Shown here: in pieces, positions 1-8,173 of the stretch
Position numbering within the stretch: position 1 is the stretch's first letter
How the letters are laid out: each line of letters starts with the position of its first letter
NCBI GenBank assembly: GCA_964502005.1
Contig: CAZCUX010000001.1
Location: 511,231 to 575,230 of the forward strand
Reading direction: 5' to 3'
Length of the DNA stretch: 64,000 bases
Source of the DNA: CAJWOS01 sp964502005
Lineage (GTDB): Bacteria > Myxococcota_A > UBA796 > UBA2385
Notes under the pieces: model-generated
What the model was told of the DNA's origin: nothing
Database searches by the model: none
What the model saw: the letters and a program-made list of their open reading frames with translations, nothing else
Program-made: the position numbers and the translations under genes

Positions 1-456
1 GGCGTGGATGAGGTCGCCGGTTGCGCCGGTGCGAGGTTGGCCGAGCCAAGCGGCGGTTTTTCCACCACCGAGAGCGGCCTTGACCTTGCCGAGCGCATCG
101 TCCCAAGACGCGGTTTGTCCGGCCACCTGGGGGGCCTTGAACCGGTCTGGGCTGTAGGTGGCCAACAAGCCTTGCTGGCCCATCGCGCACAACCGGCCCT
201 TGCTGACCGGATGCTCGGGATTGCCCTCAAGCTTGATGACGCGACCTTCACGGTTGCGCGCAACGACACCGCACGAGGCGGAGCATTCGTTGCATTGCGT
301 GGCGAAGAACGTGGGTGTACCCGGGACAATCTGCTCCGGCTGCACCGCGTAAGGGAGGACGTTCTCCTTCGGGACGCGTGGGTCACAGGCGACGGCACCG
401 GCCGCCGCAGTCACACCAGCCGCCTTGAAGAAGTCACGCCGGTTGAGAATCTGCAT
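1..456 (-). CDS. actB: Alternative complex III iron-sulfur/molybdopterin-like subunit ActB (N-terminal part)
   Basis: The first 152 codons are present; the gene runs off the left edge. The protein opens MQILNRRDFFKAAG, a twin-arginine signal, followed by an Ala-rich hydrophobic stretch. A cysteine cluster then reads CNECSASC and, 27 residues on, a fourth Cys in GRLCAMGQQG, the [4Fe-4S] arrangement of molybdopterin-oxidoreductase-fold proteins. In alternative complex III (quinol:electron-acceptor oxidoreductase) ActB has this fold but carries Fe-S clusters and usually no molybdenum cofactor; whether Moco residues are lacking here cannot be seen in the fragment. The start lies 18 bases after the stop of the pentaheme actA gene, the standard actA-actB order. 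A polysulfide or nitrate reductase catalytic subunit is a less likely alternative. Confidence 0.85.
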   Translation of the reverse strand, partial: MQILNRRDFFKAAGVTAAAGAVACDPRVPKENVLPYAVQPEQIVPGTPTFFATQCNECSASCGVVARNREGRVIKLEGNPEHPVSKGRLCAMGQQGLLATYSPDRFKAPQVAGQTASWDDALGKVKAALGGGKTAAWLGQPRTGATGDLIHA

Positions 457-474
457 GTCAGGCTCCGACCGGAA

Positions 475-1200
475 TCACTTGTGGCAGGTCCAGCAGTCTT
501 TCATCTCTGCTCGACGAAGCTCGGCTTGTGCGCCGTAGTTTTCGTCGACCTTCGGATGAGACTCGTGGCAGTTGAGGCACCAACCCATGGTCAGCTCGCT
601 GACCCGGTAGGCCACGGTCATGTCGTCTTGGACTTGGCCGTGGCACTCCTGGCAGGCAACTCCGCCCCGAACGTGCCGCTTGTGGGAAAAATAAACAAAG
701 TCGGGGAGGTCGTGGACCTTGACCCAAGGAATCGGCTCACCGCTGGCGGCGTATTCCTTCAACTTTGTGAGGTCAGCCACGGCCTGCTCGGAGCGGCCAT
801 CGACGGGGACGAGACCGTCTTTGTGGCAGTTCATACATGTCGCCGTCGGGGGAACCCCGGCGTGGATGGAACGGCGAGCATTGAAGTGACAATACTCACA
901 CTGGATTTCCAGCTTGCCGGCGTGCAGCTTGTGGCTGTACTGAATCGGCTGTTCCAACACACCTTCAGAACCCACGGCACCATACGCCACCCGCTCTTCG
1001 TCCCAGCTGCGCTCGGGGTCCGAGAGCAACGGTACGGGGGGAGGGAGGAGATAGTGAACGCCCTGGGGGAAGAGCGCGCCGTCCCCCGTGTCGTCTTGCG
1101 CGTGGACGGTTCCTGCGACGGCCGCGATCGCCACTCCGGCGGCGATCACCGGCGCAGCGAACAGAATCGCGCCCTTCCATTGAGCCATGACGCCTTCCAT
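475..1200 (-). CDS. actA: Alternative complex III pentaheme cytochrome c ActA
   Basis: The 241-residue protein has an N-terminal signal/anchor (hydrophobic AILFAAPVIAAGVAIAAVAG) and five CxxCH heme-binding motifs: CEYCH, CMNCH, CQECH, CLNCH and, at the extreme C-terminus, CWTCH. Five hemes and a single membrane anchor match ActA, the periplasmic cytochrome of alternative complex III, which takes electrons from membrane quinol toward cytochrome c or an oxidase. It directly precedes actB. Two starts are possible: Met1 at 1200 and Met5 at 1188; GGAAGG sits just before Met5 and GAAAGG before Met1, so the sequence does not decide. It is the first gene of its transcript within view; about 280 non-coding bases lie upstream and should contain its promoter. 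Confidence 0.9.
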   Translation of the reverse strand: MEGVMAQWKGAILFAAPVIAAGVAIAAVAGTVHAQDDTGDGALFPQGVHYLLPPPVPLLSDPERSWDEERVAYGAVGSEGVLEQPIQYSHKLHAGKLEIQCEYCHFNARRSIHAGVPPTATCMNCHKDGLVPVDGRSEQAVADLTKLKEYAASGEPIPWVKVHDLPDFVYFSHKRHVRGGVACQECHGQVQDDMTVAYRVSELTMGWCLNCHESHPKVDENYGAQAELRRAEMKDCWTCHK

Positions 1201-1482
1201 CAGGGCCTTTCATGCGCCCTGTCGAGTTGAGGAGCCGTTCTAATGCCTCACTTCGGGGGTCACAACCGGCGCTGTCTCAAATCGTCACGAAAATGCGTGC
1301 TGGCCTGTTTTGTCTGTTGGTGTGTGAACACCGATATTTCCGCCTACGCGCGCCGGTTGTGGCGCGCGGGTGGAATGGGGTTTCGCGGTGCTTTCGACTT
1401 CGAGAACGCCGCTTTGACCCACGTTGTTCACCAATCCGTCACTTCGATGCAGAAATCCAGAAGAACCCACGATTTGTTCACG

Positions 1483-2547
1483 TCATTCCCCAAATGGATC
1501 GACCTCAATCGTGCCAACTTCGTGTTCACCTGCAACTTGAATGAATTCAACATCCGCATCCGAAGCGAGCGTGACCCATCCGACATCGACAGTGGTCGCG
1601 AATTGGATCGCTGCGGTCTCTACCAACGACGAATTGGTCATCTGGGTGCTGACAAACATCGGGCTGCCTTCACCTAACTCGACTGCATAACTCCGTAGGT
1701 ATTCACCCTGGCTTTCGGTACCGGGAACCGTGACGCCGAGGTCAAAGCTCCGGATGACAGGGAAGCCGGGCGAAGTGGACGCGAGAGAAATGCCCAGGTC
1801 TGCGCTCTCTAGGGGCGGTTGCTCCGAATAGACGCCGTGCGCGTAGTCGATGGACCCACTGCCGCTCGTGGTTTCGAGGGTTCCAACGTACCCAATAACC
1901 ATATAGTGGATGGTGACTTCGGTTTGGGCGAACGGAATCGCCGCGTTCATGTCGGAGCGGTCGAGGGGGTCCTCGGGGCCTGCCGGACCCCAACGAACCA
2001 CTCCCGCGAGGGTCAGCGTCGCTGTATCGCCGGAGACGGTCGGCTCGCCGACCGAGAAGCCGAAGCCATTGGAACAGTAGCCCAAAGCGGGGTCGTATTC
2101 AGGGTAGTCGGCTGTTTGCGGCGCATCGGTCAAGATGCTGAAGCCCGAGAATGCTGCCGTGACGTTCTCCGCGTCGCCCAAGCCAGGAACGTCGAGGGAA
2201 ACCGTCTGCAGAATTTCTCCGTTTGGACCGGTAAGCACCGTCACTTCACCGTGTCCAACAACAAATCCGTCGGCGGTGACGTGGCTCGAACGAAGCACAT
2301 AGGTCGCACGTTCCGGGTTGTCGTCACCTGTGGACCAATCGCCGCCAATCATGCCTGTTGTGAAGGTTCCGTCTTCGTGAAGTGCCACTTTGGCCATCGA
2401 AAGGCGGTGGGACAGCGCCTTCCAGGTGTGGTTCCATCCAGCGAAGACATGTCCTTCGCCCGGAGGCGTGGACGAGCCGGAGTCATTTTTTCCAGAACAA
2501 CCCACGGTTAGCATCCATGAGGCCAGCAAGAAGGCAATCGGGCGCAT
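1483..2547 (-). CDS. Hypothetical lipoprotein (354 aa)
   Basis: No family recognised. The protein starts MRPIAFLLASWMLTVGC, a short lipoprotein signal peptide with lipobox TVGC, followed by a Ser/Gly-rich linker. I chose the ATG at 2547 rather than the in-frame ATG at 2556 because GAGGA lies nine bases before 2547 but directly abuts 2556. The body is beta-rich with many short Thr/Ser/Val strands, which suggests a secreted beta-sandwich. It is transcribed toward actA with about 280 bases between, so it is probably a separate unit. A soluble lipid-anchored envelope protein is the safest reading; no catalytic motif is visible. Confidence 0.7.
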   Translation of the reverse strand: MRPIAFLLASWMLTVGCSGKNDSGSSTPPGEGHVFAGWNHTWKALSHRLSMAKVALHEDGTFTTGMIGGDWSTGDDNPERATYVLRSSHVTADGFVVGHGEVTVLTGPNGEILQTVSLDVPGLGDAENVTAAFSGFSILTDAPQTADYPEYDPALGYCSNGFGFSVGEPTVSGDTATLTLAGVVRWGPAGPEDPLDRSDMNAAIPFAQTEVTIHYMVIGYVGTLETTSGSGSIDYAHGVYSEQPPLESADLGISLASTSPGFPVIRSFDLGVTVPGTESQGEYLRSYAVELGEGSPMFVSTQMTNSSLVETAAIQFATTVDVGWVTLASDADVEFIQVAGEHEVGTIEVDPFGE

Positions 2548-2709
2548 AAGGAACATTCCTCGTTTGGAGAAAGGGTGTCTGAACCAATACCGACGGCATC
2601 GTACAACGGTTGGAGGTGGCTTGCGGCCGAATCGCTTGGTTCACAGCACAGCGAGGGTTGATTAGCCGGTTTTTGCACCGTTCGTTGTTCGGTGTGTTTG
2701 GAGGAATCT

Positions 2710-3195
2710 GTGCCCGCTCTTTTGCAAATGAGTCGTCCGCTGCTCCCTTTGGCCGCCTGGATGGTGCTTGTCGTCGGAATCGCATGCAATCGAGGAGAGC
2801 AGGCGCCGCCGACAGAGGCGCCGGCGCAGTCTGTGCCCGTCCAGACGGAGGCGGCGGGGGAAGTCGTTGACGCCCCATCCGCAGTCCCGGCCGATGTACC
2901 TGAAGGTCGTCGTGAAGGCATTCAGCCATTGCGACCACTGACGGAGCTTACTCCGCTCGGAAAACCCTCGGAGATGTACGCAATGTGCAAAGACCGCGTC
3001 GAAGGGGCGGACCTCGCGGGAGAGTGTTCGTCGGACGCAGACTGTGTGAAGGCCGGCTGTTCGCAGGAGATGTGCATTTCGTCTTCCGATAGCGCAAAAG
3101 GCATCATGTCCACCTGTGAAGTGCGTCCGTGCTTTGCGATTTTGAAAGACTGTGGCTGCGTGAGCGGTGTTTGTTCCTGGCGGGTGGACGAGTGA
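2710..3195 (+). CDS. Small Cys-rich lipoprotein with eight-cysteine-cluster-like domain
   Basis: The start is taken as the GTG at 2710, preceded by GGAGGAA; a later ATG at 2728 is possible. The N-terminus has a hydrophobic signal ending VVGIAC, a slightly degenerate lipobox, then a Pro/Ala/Glu-rich linker. The C-terminal 75 residues hold ten Cys, with the runs CSSDADCVKAGCSQEMC and CGCVSGVCSW. This resembles the eight-cysteine-cluster domain seen in Myxococcota secreted proteins, probably a small disulfide-stabilised fold; the function of that domain is unknown to me. Its stop overlaps the rsmD start (GTGA), so the two genes are likely translationally coupled although their roles look unrelated. 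Confidence 0.75.
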   Translation: MPALLQMSRPLLPLAAWMVLVVGIACNRGEQAPPTEAPAQSVPVQTEAAGEVVDAPSAVPADVPEGRREGIQPLRPLTELTPLGKPSEMYAMCKDRVEGADLAGECSSDADCVKAGCSQEMCISSSDSAKGIMSTCEVRPCFAILKDCGCVSGVCSWRVDE

Positions 3196-3800
3196 AGATC
3201 ACGGGTGGACGGCTTCGTGGACGTGTGGTCCGTGTTCCTGAGCGTGATGGCGTTCGGCCGACAGCGTCGCGGGTGCGCGAGGCGGTGTTTCATGTGCTGC
3301 GGGAGCGCCTGCTCGGTGCGACGGTGCTCGATGCCTTTGGCGGGTCTGGGCTGCTTTCGTTGGAGGCATGGAGTCGGGGCGCCGCGTCCGTCGTGTGTAT
3401 CGAGCGAGACGCGAAGGCTGCCGCTATCATTCGGGAAAACGCACATTCCCTCGGCGTGACGCTCGACCTTCGGATTGGCGATGTTCGCAAGCAGAAATTG
3501 CCTGCGTTTGACATCGTGCTCGCAGACCCGCCCTACGCGGACGACCCGATGGAGTGGGCCAGACGCCTAACGCCCTTCGTTTCGCCCAACGGTGTGCTCG
3601 TTCTGGAACATCGCACCGGAAACTGGTCGGGCAGGAGCCTCGGTCCTCTCCAAGTGACCTGGGACCGACGATATGGCGATTCTTCGGTGGTTTTTTTGTC
3701 ACACGCTGCGGGGCTTCGGGCGCGAACCGTGGGTCAGCCAGCCGAGGTAGTCAGCGAGGATGACAGCGTGGTCGAAGACGATGGGCATCCCGTCGATTGA
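3192..3800 (+). CDS. rsmD: 16S rRNA (guanine-N2)-methyltransferase RsmD
   Basis: This SAM-dependent methyltransferase is expected to methylate G966 of 16S rRNA during 30S assembly. The N-terminus KITGGRLRGR, the SAM motif LDAFGGSGLLSLEA and the catalytic DPPY (family: [N/D]PPY) identify the RsmD family. The start is the GTG at 3192, overlapping the previous stop as GTGA; an upstream ATG at 3129 would add residues unlike the family. The protein is 202 residues. The last roughly 30 (from about 3708) are acidic, have no family counterpart, and run antisense through the end of the convergent Nudix gene, so the coding overlap is about 100 bases. Confidence 0.93.
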   Translation: MKITGGRLRGRVVRVPERDGVRPTASRVREAVFHVLRERLLGATVLDAFGGSGLLSLEAWSRGAASVVCIERDAKAAAIIRENAHSLGVTLDLRIGDVRKQKLPAFDIVLADPPYADDPMEWARRLTPFVSPNGVLVLEHRTGNWSGRSLGPLQVTWDRRYGDSSVVFLSHAAGLRARTVGQPAEVVSEDDSVVEDDGHPVD

Positions 3801-4175
3801 CGGCGGCGATTGTGCGAGGGCCGCGGTCAGCTCCTCAATTGTGACAATACGCACTGTGGCGGCATCGTCACCGGCGCGTGGGCGAGCGCCGTCGGGAGCG
3901 GTCCCGATGAAAGCGACAGAGAGGGTGTGTTTTCGCGGGTCCCGACGTGGGTCGGAATAGACATACAGCAGCTCGTCGAGAACGACGTGCAGATTGACTT
4001 CCTCTTGCACCTCGCGGCGGGCTGCGTGCTCGACCGTTTCGCCTTCATCGACGAAGCCGCCCGGCAATGCCCATCCCAAGGGCGGGTTTTTCCGTTCGAT
4101 GAGGAGGATAGACAGGGTTGATCCCCCGAGCTGCACCACAACATCGACGGTGGGAGTGGGATTTCGATACTCCAC
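3699..4175 (-). CDS. Nudix hydrolase
   Basis: The 158-residue protein has a Nudix box starting GGFVDEGETVEHAARREVQE and continuing E-V-N-L, matching G-x5-E-x7-R-E-U-x-E-E-x-G-U with Asn in place of the last Gly. Such enzymes cleave nucleoside diphosphates linked to another moiety; the LPGGF context and overall length fit ADP-ribose pyrophosphatase or general Nudix clean-up enzymes, but the substrate cannot be told. The start is the GTG at 4175, preceded by CAGGAG at good spacing. It is convergent with rsmD and overlaps its last roughly 100 bases. No signal peptide, so cytoplasmic. Confidence 0.88.
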   Translation of the reverse strand: MEYRNPTPTVDVVVQLGGSTLSILLIERKNPPLGWALPGGFVDEGETVEHAARREVQEEVNLHVVLDELLYVYSDPRRDPRKHTLSVAFIGTAPDGARPRAGDDAATVRIVTIEELTAALAQSPPSIDGMPIVFDHAVILADYLGWLTHGSRPKPRSV

Positions 4176-4259
4176 GGCGGCTCCTGCTTGAGACTCGGAT
4201 AGGGGACGGAGGTTCGTGGGACAACACGAACTCTGAAACTGTAAGTAGCAAGGGATACC

Positions 4260-5552
4260 ATGAGCAACCGGGTCGTCGTTGTAGGTGCAGGTGCGGACGC
4301 CGTGAGAGTGGCCGCAGTGCTGGCTTTGGTCGGTCGGCCCGTCACGCTCGTATTGGCGGAGCCGCCTGTCGCTTCGGATCTGGCGTGCCGTGACCGCACC
4401 TCGTGGCGTGCCGCGCGTGCAGACACTTCGTTGGTGGACGCTGTTTTGGGGCCAACCGTGGCGGCGCGTCCGGTTGAATGTGCGGTGATTGGCGACCGTG
4501 CGGTGCAGTCGTTGCCGCTGTCTCGGTGGGCGGTTCGGAAGCTCATCCCCGAAGCCGAGCGCAAAGTTGCGGCCCGCGATTGGGCGCGCGCGAGAGCCCG
4601 GAACGCTCTCGCCGTCGTGGTTGGCGGTGGGCAAGAGGAGCGTACTTATGCGGACTGGGTGTCGCGCCGGATGGGCTACGTCGCGCTTCACCGCATGTAT
4701 GCGGATTACGCGCTCCGTCGTTGGGGGCGTGCGCCCGATGCCTTGGCGGCTTCCGTTGCGCGGATGGCCCATGGTGTCGGCAAAAACGATGTCCGGGTGA
4801 GTCCAGCGGCACCCACTGGATTTGGTGTGCAGGTTGCGCAGGACGCGTTGCAAAAAGCAGGCTGCGAACGTGTGCAAGGGGTTCCCCGCAGGTTCGTCGT
4901 CCGCCAGGGACGGGTCGTCTCCGTCGATTTCGCCGATGGGGGTTCGGTCCCGGTAACAGGCGAGCTTTGGTGCACGTTCCCTCCCCAAGAAATCGCACGG
5001 TTGCTCGCAGAAGACTGTCCGGGTGAAGTGCGACATATCGCCGAAGCGGTCGCGTCCGTGCCCGCCCATCGCATCCGGCTGTCCGGAGCGGTCGCAGGTG
5101 CAGACGAAGTCCACGGGCTCGACCCCGCGCCTGCTTGGCGCTGGATTCGTTCGCCCGACGACCCATCTTCGTGGTTGGTATCGGTCACGGGCGGCGCCTG
5201 CGACAATGACTTGACCGAGGATGTTCTCGACTATTCCCGCCAGGTAGGTCTGGTCGACCAAACGGGGAAGGTTGTTTCTTGTGCTTCGGTGCCGGGAGGG
5301 GTTCCTTCTACGGGGCCTGTCGACCTTGCGCGGATGCGCACGATTGTAGAGGGCCTCTCGCCGCTCGGCATCCGTGTCGCGGGTCCGGCAGGCTTGGGCG
5401 CCGAACTCGACGCCCCCGAGGTGGTCGCCCATGCGACGGCGCTGGCCACCGGAGCGGCGCCGTTGGAGGCGTGGCGGCGTCATGCGTGTCCACCAGCGGC
5501 AGAAGACGACCTTGAGGCGCACATCACGTCGTTCTTGCGGACCCACGGTTAG
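4260..5552 (+). CDS. FAD/NAD(P)-binding oxidoreductase-like protein (amine-oxidase/UGM-like fold)
   Basis: The 430-residue protein begins VVVVGAGADAVRVAAVLA, a Rossmann dinucleotide-binding start in which the third Gly of GxGxxG is Ala. Around residues 125-165 a stretch with DWVSRRMG and YADYALRRWG resembles the region after the FAD domain in UDP-galactopyranose mutase and protoporphyrinogen-oxidase-like flavoproteins. That makes it a probable FAD-linked member of the amine-oxidase superfamily, but divergent; substrate and reaction are not inferable. The start ATG has AAGGGA five bases upstream. It is transcribed divergently from the Nudix gene and stands alone. The degenerate glycine motif leaves open loss of cofactor binding. 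Confidence 0.5.
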   Translation: MSNRVVVVGAGADAVRVAAVLALVGRPVTLVLAEPPVASDLACRDRTSWRAARADTSLVDAVLGPTVAARPVECAVIGDRAVQSLPLSRWAVRKLIPEAERKVAARDWARARARNALAVVVGGGQEERTYADWVSRRMGYVALHRMYADYALRRWGRAPDALAASVARMAHGVGKNDVRVSPAAPTGFGVQVAQDALQKAGCERVQGVPRRFVVRQGRVVSVDFADGGSVPVTGELWCTFPPQEIARLLAEDCPGEVRHIAEAVASVPAHRIRLSGAVAGADEVHGLDPAPAWRWIRSPDDPSSWLVSVTGGACDNDLTEDVLDYSRQVGLVDQTGKVVSCASVPGGVPSTGPVDLARMRTIVEGLSPLGIRVAGPAGLGAELDAPEVVAHATALATGAAPLEAWRRHACPPAAEDDLEAHITSFLRTHG

Positions 5553-5565
5553 GCGGAGCCGCCGG

Positions 5566-6207
5566 TCAGGGGCCTGCTTGTGCCGCGTCGGAAGCATCGC
5601 CCAACGCCGACTTCAGGGCACCTTGGGAAAACTGGTGGGCTTCCGGCGAGCCCCAAGGGTGTCCATTGCTGGTGAGGCTGTGCAGCACGCCTTTGTCGCG
5701 GTCGGCGCCGAGTTCCAAGCCTCCCGAAATCTCGCAGGGACCGACGCTTTGAAAGTCGAACTGCCACCAAAACCGGCCTTGGCGTTCAACAAGGTCGCGG
5801 GAGACGCCGATTCCGGGAATGTCGATGTCGATGGCGCTTCCCAAGCAGGCTGTCAGTACGGGGTCGAGCCATGTCCATTGCAGCCGCCAGCGGGCACTTT
5901 CGGGTGCCGTTTGGAGGAGTCGGTTGGGAGTCCGGAGCAGCGTGAGGGTCGGTCGGGGCGCCGTCAAGTCGACAGGAGACCACGTGAGCGACACGCACGG
6001 CGTCTCTCCACGGCATGGTGTCCAGTCTCGGCTCGGCGCAAAGCTCGCCATGTCCGGAAGGTCCCGGTCCACCAAGGTCCAACGACGTTCGAGCGGCGCG
6101 GAAGGCGCGATGGGCTCTTCCTCCACCGGAGTGGGTGTTGGCGACGATGGCTCTGTGCTGCACGCGGTCCCGAGTGCGGCACAGATACAAAATGAATGGC
6201 GATTCAG
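5566..6207 (-). CDS. Hypothetical lipoprotein with apparent CTG start
   Basis: No family recognised. The reading frame has no ATG, GTG or TTG in front of its lipobox. Starting from the CTG at 6207 it gives MNRHSFCICAALGTAC, a compact lipoprotein signal with lipobox GTAC, followed by a Pro/Glu linker and about 190 residues with several Trp and Cys. CTG overlaps the stop of the upstream gene as CTGA, and GAAGG lies about seven bases before it, so coupled translation is plausible. A GTG at 6126 would remove the signal. The two neighbouring lipoprotein genes probably form one operon. Function unknown. Confidence 0.55.
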   Translation of the reverse strand: MNRHSFCICAALGTACSTEPSSPTPTPVEEEPIAPSAPLERRWTLVDRDLPDMASFAPSRDWTPCRGETPCVSLTWSPVDLTAPRPTLTLLRTPNRLLQTAPESARWRLQWTWLDPVLTACLGSAIDIDIPGIGVSRDLVERQGRFWWQFDFQSVGPCEISGGLELGADRDKGVLHSLTSNGHPWGSPEAHQFSQGALKSALGDASDAAQAGP

Positions 6208-6722
6208 CGGTCTGCCTTCAAGTTGTTGCAGTATTCCACCTCAAAATCGCCTTGCAGAGAGCCATTGTCGAAAGACAGGTCAAAGTTACCGATGACATGG
6301 TCTTTTTTGTCGATTTCGGTGACGTCGATAAACCCACCGGCGGTGTCATAAACCGTCATTGCGCCGCCGCTCACTACGATGAGCCGCGCGTCAACCAACG
6401 ACTGTCCGTCGACGGACACGTTTTCGGCGACCACTTCGTCGTTCGCGTAGGTGAACAACAACGAGACCATGTCGTAGTCCGTTGGCGGTTCTTGCCCGCT
6501 CGAAAACTTGCTTCCGCGCTCCACCCAGGCCATGTCCAGACATTCAGACTCACGGCTCGTAAAGACCAAGAACGGGCCGCCATGGTAGAACGAGGTCGCG
6601 TTGAGCTTCACGCCTTCGACGGAGCCAGAAATGTCGGCAAATGTGCCGCTACCGCAACCGATGGTGTTGGAAACAAGAAGAACGAGGGACACTGTGGTGA
6701 ACATCGAGCGGGGGATCCGCAT
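6204..6722 (-). CDS. Hypothetical lipoprotein (172 aa)
   Basis: No family recognised. The N-terminus MRIPRSMFTTVSLVLLVSNTIGC is a lipoprotein signal with lipobox TIGC. The mature part is acidic and strand-rich, and holds two further Cys (in ESECLD and EYCNN) that could form a disulfide. GGAGG six bases before the ATG supports the start. It is first in a two-gene unit with the lipoprotein that begins at 6207, and is divergent from the crotonase gene, leaving about 54 bases for both promoters. Beta-sandwich envelope proteins of this size are common in Myxococcota. Confidence 0.7.
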   Translation of the reverse strand: MRIPRSMFTTVSLVLLVSNTIGCGSGTFADISGSVEGVKLNATSFYHGGPFLVFTSRESECLDMAWVERGSKFSSGQEPPTDYDMVSLLFTYANDEVVAENVSVDGQSLVDARLIVVSGGAMTVYDTAGGFIDVTEIDKKDHVIGNFDLSFDNGSLQGDFEVEYCNNLKADR

Positions 6723-6776
6723 GAGCGCCTCCGTGAAACAAATCGCGCGCGTTTTGCGCTACATGGCACCGTAGCG

Positions 6777-7595
6777 ATGGCTGCGCAACCCGTCATGTCC
6801 ATCGCACCCCCTCCTGCGTCGGTTTTGCAAGCGGTTCGCGTGTTGGAGTCTGTTCCAATTGGGCCGGGCCAGGTGCATGTGACCGTCGAAGATGGCGTAT
6901 TTGAGATTATCATCGATAATCCGCGTCGGTCGGGGGCGATATCACCCTCGATGATGGTTGCGTTTTTTTCTGCGGTCGAACAGCTGCGCGCCCTGGAACC
7001 GGCCCTCGTATTGTTCCGAAGTACAGCGCCCAATGCATTTTGCGCAGGCGGTGACTTGGGCGCCGTGCGGGCACACTTGGTGGAATCCGAGCGTGCGGCT
7101 GCGATGACGGAGGTAATGACGTGGTGCCTCGACGCTATTTCTACGGGCCCCGCGATGGTCATTGCTGCCGTCGACGGGCCGGCGTTGGGGGGCGGTGCAG
7201 AGCTGTTGACTGCCTGCGACCACATCTTTGCGTCCAAGGGTGCCAGAGTGGGATTTGTCCACGTTTCGTTGGGCGTGACGCCCGGTTGGGGCGGGCTGCG
7301 GCGCTTGGTCGCGCGGGTCGGAAGACGAAGCGCACTTCGCTGGCTGACGTTCGCTGCTCCCTTGACGGCAGAAGAAGCGATGCTTTGGGGCATGGTCGAT
7401 ACGCTCGTGGAGACTTCCGCTGCAGAAGCCGCAAGGGATGAGGCATTCCGCCTTGCTGCGATGCCTCGCCACGCCCTTCGAACCGCGGTGTCGTTGGTGC
7501 GAAGGGGTGGGGACGGGGAGGCCGCTGCATTTTTGTCGCTTTGGGGAGGGCCCGACCATCGTGCCGCTTTGCGCCGTGTCGGTGCAGGTCGATGA
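6777..7595 (+). CDS. Enoyl-CoA hydratase/isomerase (crotonase) family protein
   Basis: Crotonases act on acyl-CoA thioesters through an oxyanion hole built by two backbone amides. The motifs NAFCAGGDLGAVR and VDGPALGGGAELLTACD mark these loops, and GVTPGWGGLRRL corresponds to the segment that carries the second catalytic Glu in hydratases; here Trp and Gly occupy that region, so hydratase activity is not assured and another crotonase reaction is possible. The start could be 6777 or the ATG at 6795; neither has a strong ribosome-binding site. It overlaps the next gene as ATGA. No other fatty-acid genes lie beside it. Confidence 0.85.
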   Translation: MAAQPVMSIAPPPASVLQAVRVLESVPIGPGQVHVTVEDGVFEIIIDNPRRSGAISPSMMVAFFSAVEQLRALEPALVLFRSTAPNAFCAGGDLGAVRAHLVESERAAAMTEVMTWCLDAISTGPAMVIAAVDGPALGGGAELLTACDHIFASKGARVGFVHVSLGVTPGWGGLRRLVARVGRRSALRWLTFAAPLTAEEAMLWGMVDTLVETSAAEAARDEAFRLAAMPRHALRTAVSLVRRGGDGEAAAFLSLWGGPDHRAALRRVGAGR

Positions 7596-8155
7596 AGCGT
7601 GCAGGCTGGCTATTGGTGGTGGCAATCCCCGCGTGCGCGTTGTGGAAGCGCCGCGCCGCGACCGACGGCGCAGTAGACGCCACGCCGATGCCCAGCACCA
7701 CGGTTTCCGTCGCAAGGGGATTGGTTCGAAACGGCGTCTATACCGACGATGACAGTGGGTTTTCCATTCGTATGCCCGTTGGCTGGCGATGGGCTGAAGG
7801 CGCTGCCACCGACAGTTTGCGCCTGCGACTCGAAGACCCCGCGCTCGGAACCGTCGTGGAGGTCTGGCGCTTTCCGGGCAATGACCGAGAACCACGTCCG
7901 AGGGGGGAATGTGCGTGGACCTTCGTCGACACAGGCACCTACTTGGGTCCAGGTGGCATAGGCGTGCAAACAATCGGGACGTGCGTCCCCACAAACCCCA
8001 ACAATCCGCGCGTTTTTGCTTGGATGGTCGAGGGGACAAACGAAGTTTGGCAGGTAGAAGGGCACGTTCTACCTGCCGCTTTGCTGCGCGGAGACGCGGC
8101 GGTGCGAAGTGTCATCGAGACTTTTGCCTTGACGCCGCCGGACCCTATGCCTTGA
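7592..8155 (+). CDS. Hypothetical lipoprotein (187 aa)
   Basis: The ATG overlaps the crotonase stop (ATGA). The N-terminus MKRAGWLLVVAIPAC is a plausible lipoprotein signal with an unusual Pro in the lipobox (IPAC). The body contains YTDDDSGFSIRMPVGWRW, typical of small secreted proteins whose domain resembles PsbP/DUF1795-like folds that begin with a 'GFSI..P..W' strand; that resemblance is my inference only. Two Cys (GECAWTF, GTCVPT) may pair. It is convergent with the large secreted protein that ends at 8174. Confidence 0.65.
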   Translation: MKRAGWLLVVAIPACALWKRRAATDGAVDATPMPSTTVSVARGLVRNGVYTDDDSGFSIRMPVGWRWAEGAATDSLRLRLEDPALGTVVEVWRFPGNDREPRPRGECAWTFVDTGTYLGPGGIGVQTIGTCVPTNPNNPRVFAWMVEGTNEVWQVEGHVLPAALLRGDAAVRSVIETFALTPPDPMP

Positions 8156-8173
8156 GCAAAACCGGACCTCGCT

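Noticed and set aside
4..1230. A 408-codon open frame on the plus strand at the left end.
   Set aside because: It is antisense to actA and actB, whose heme and Fe-S motifs settle the coding strand.
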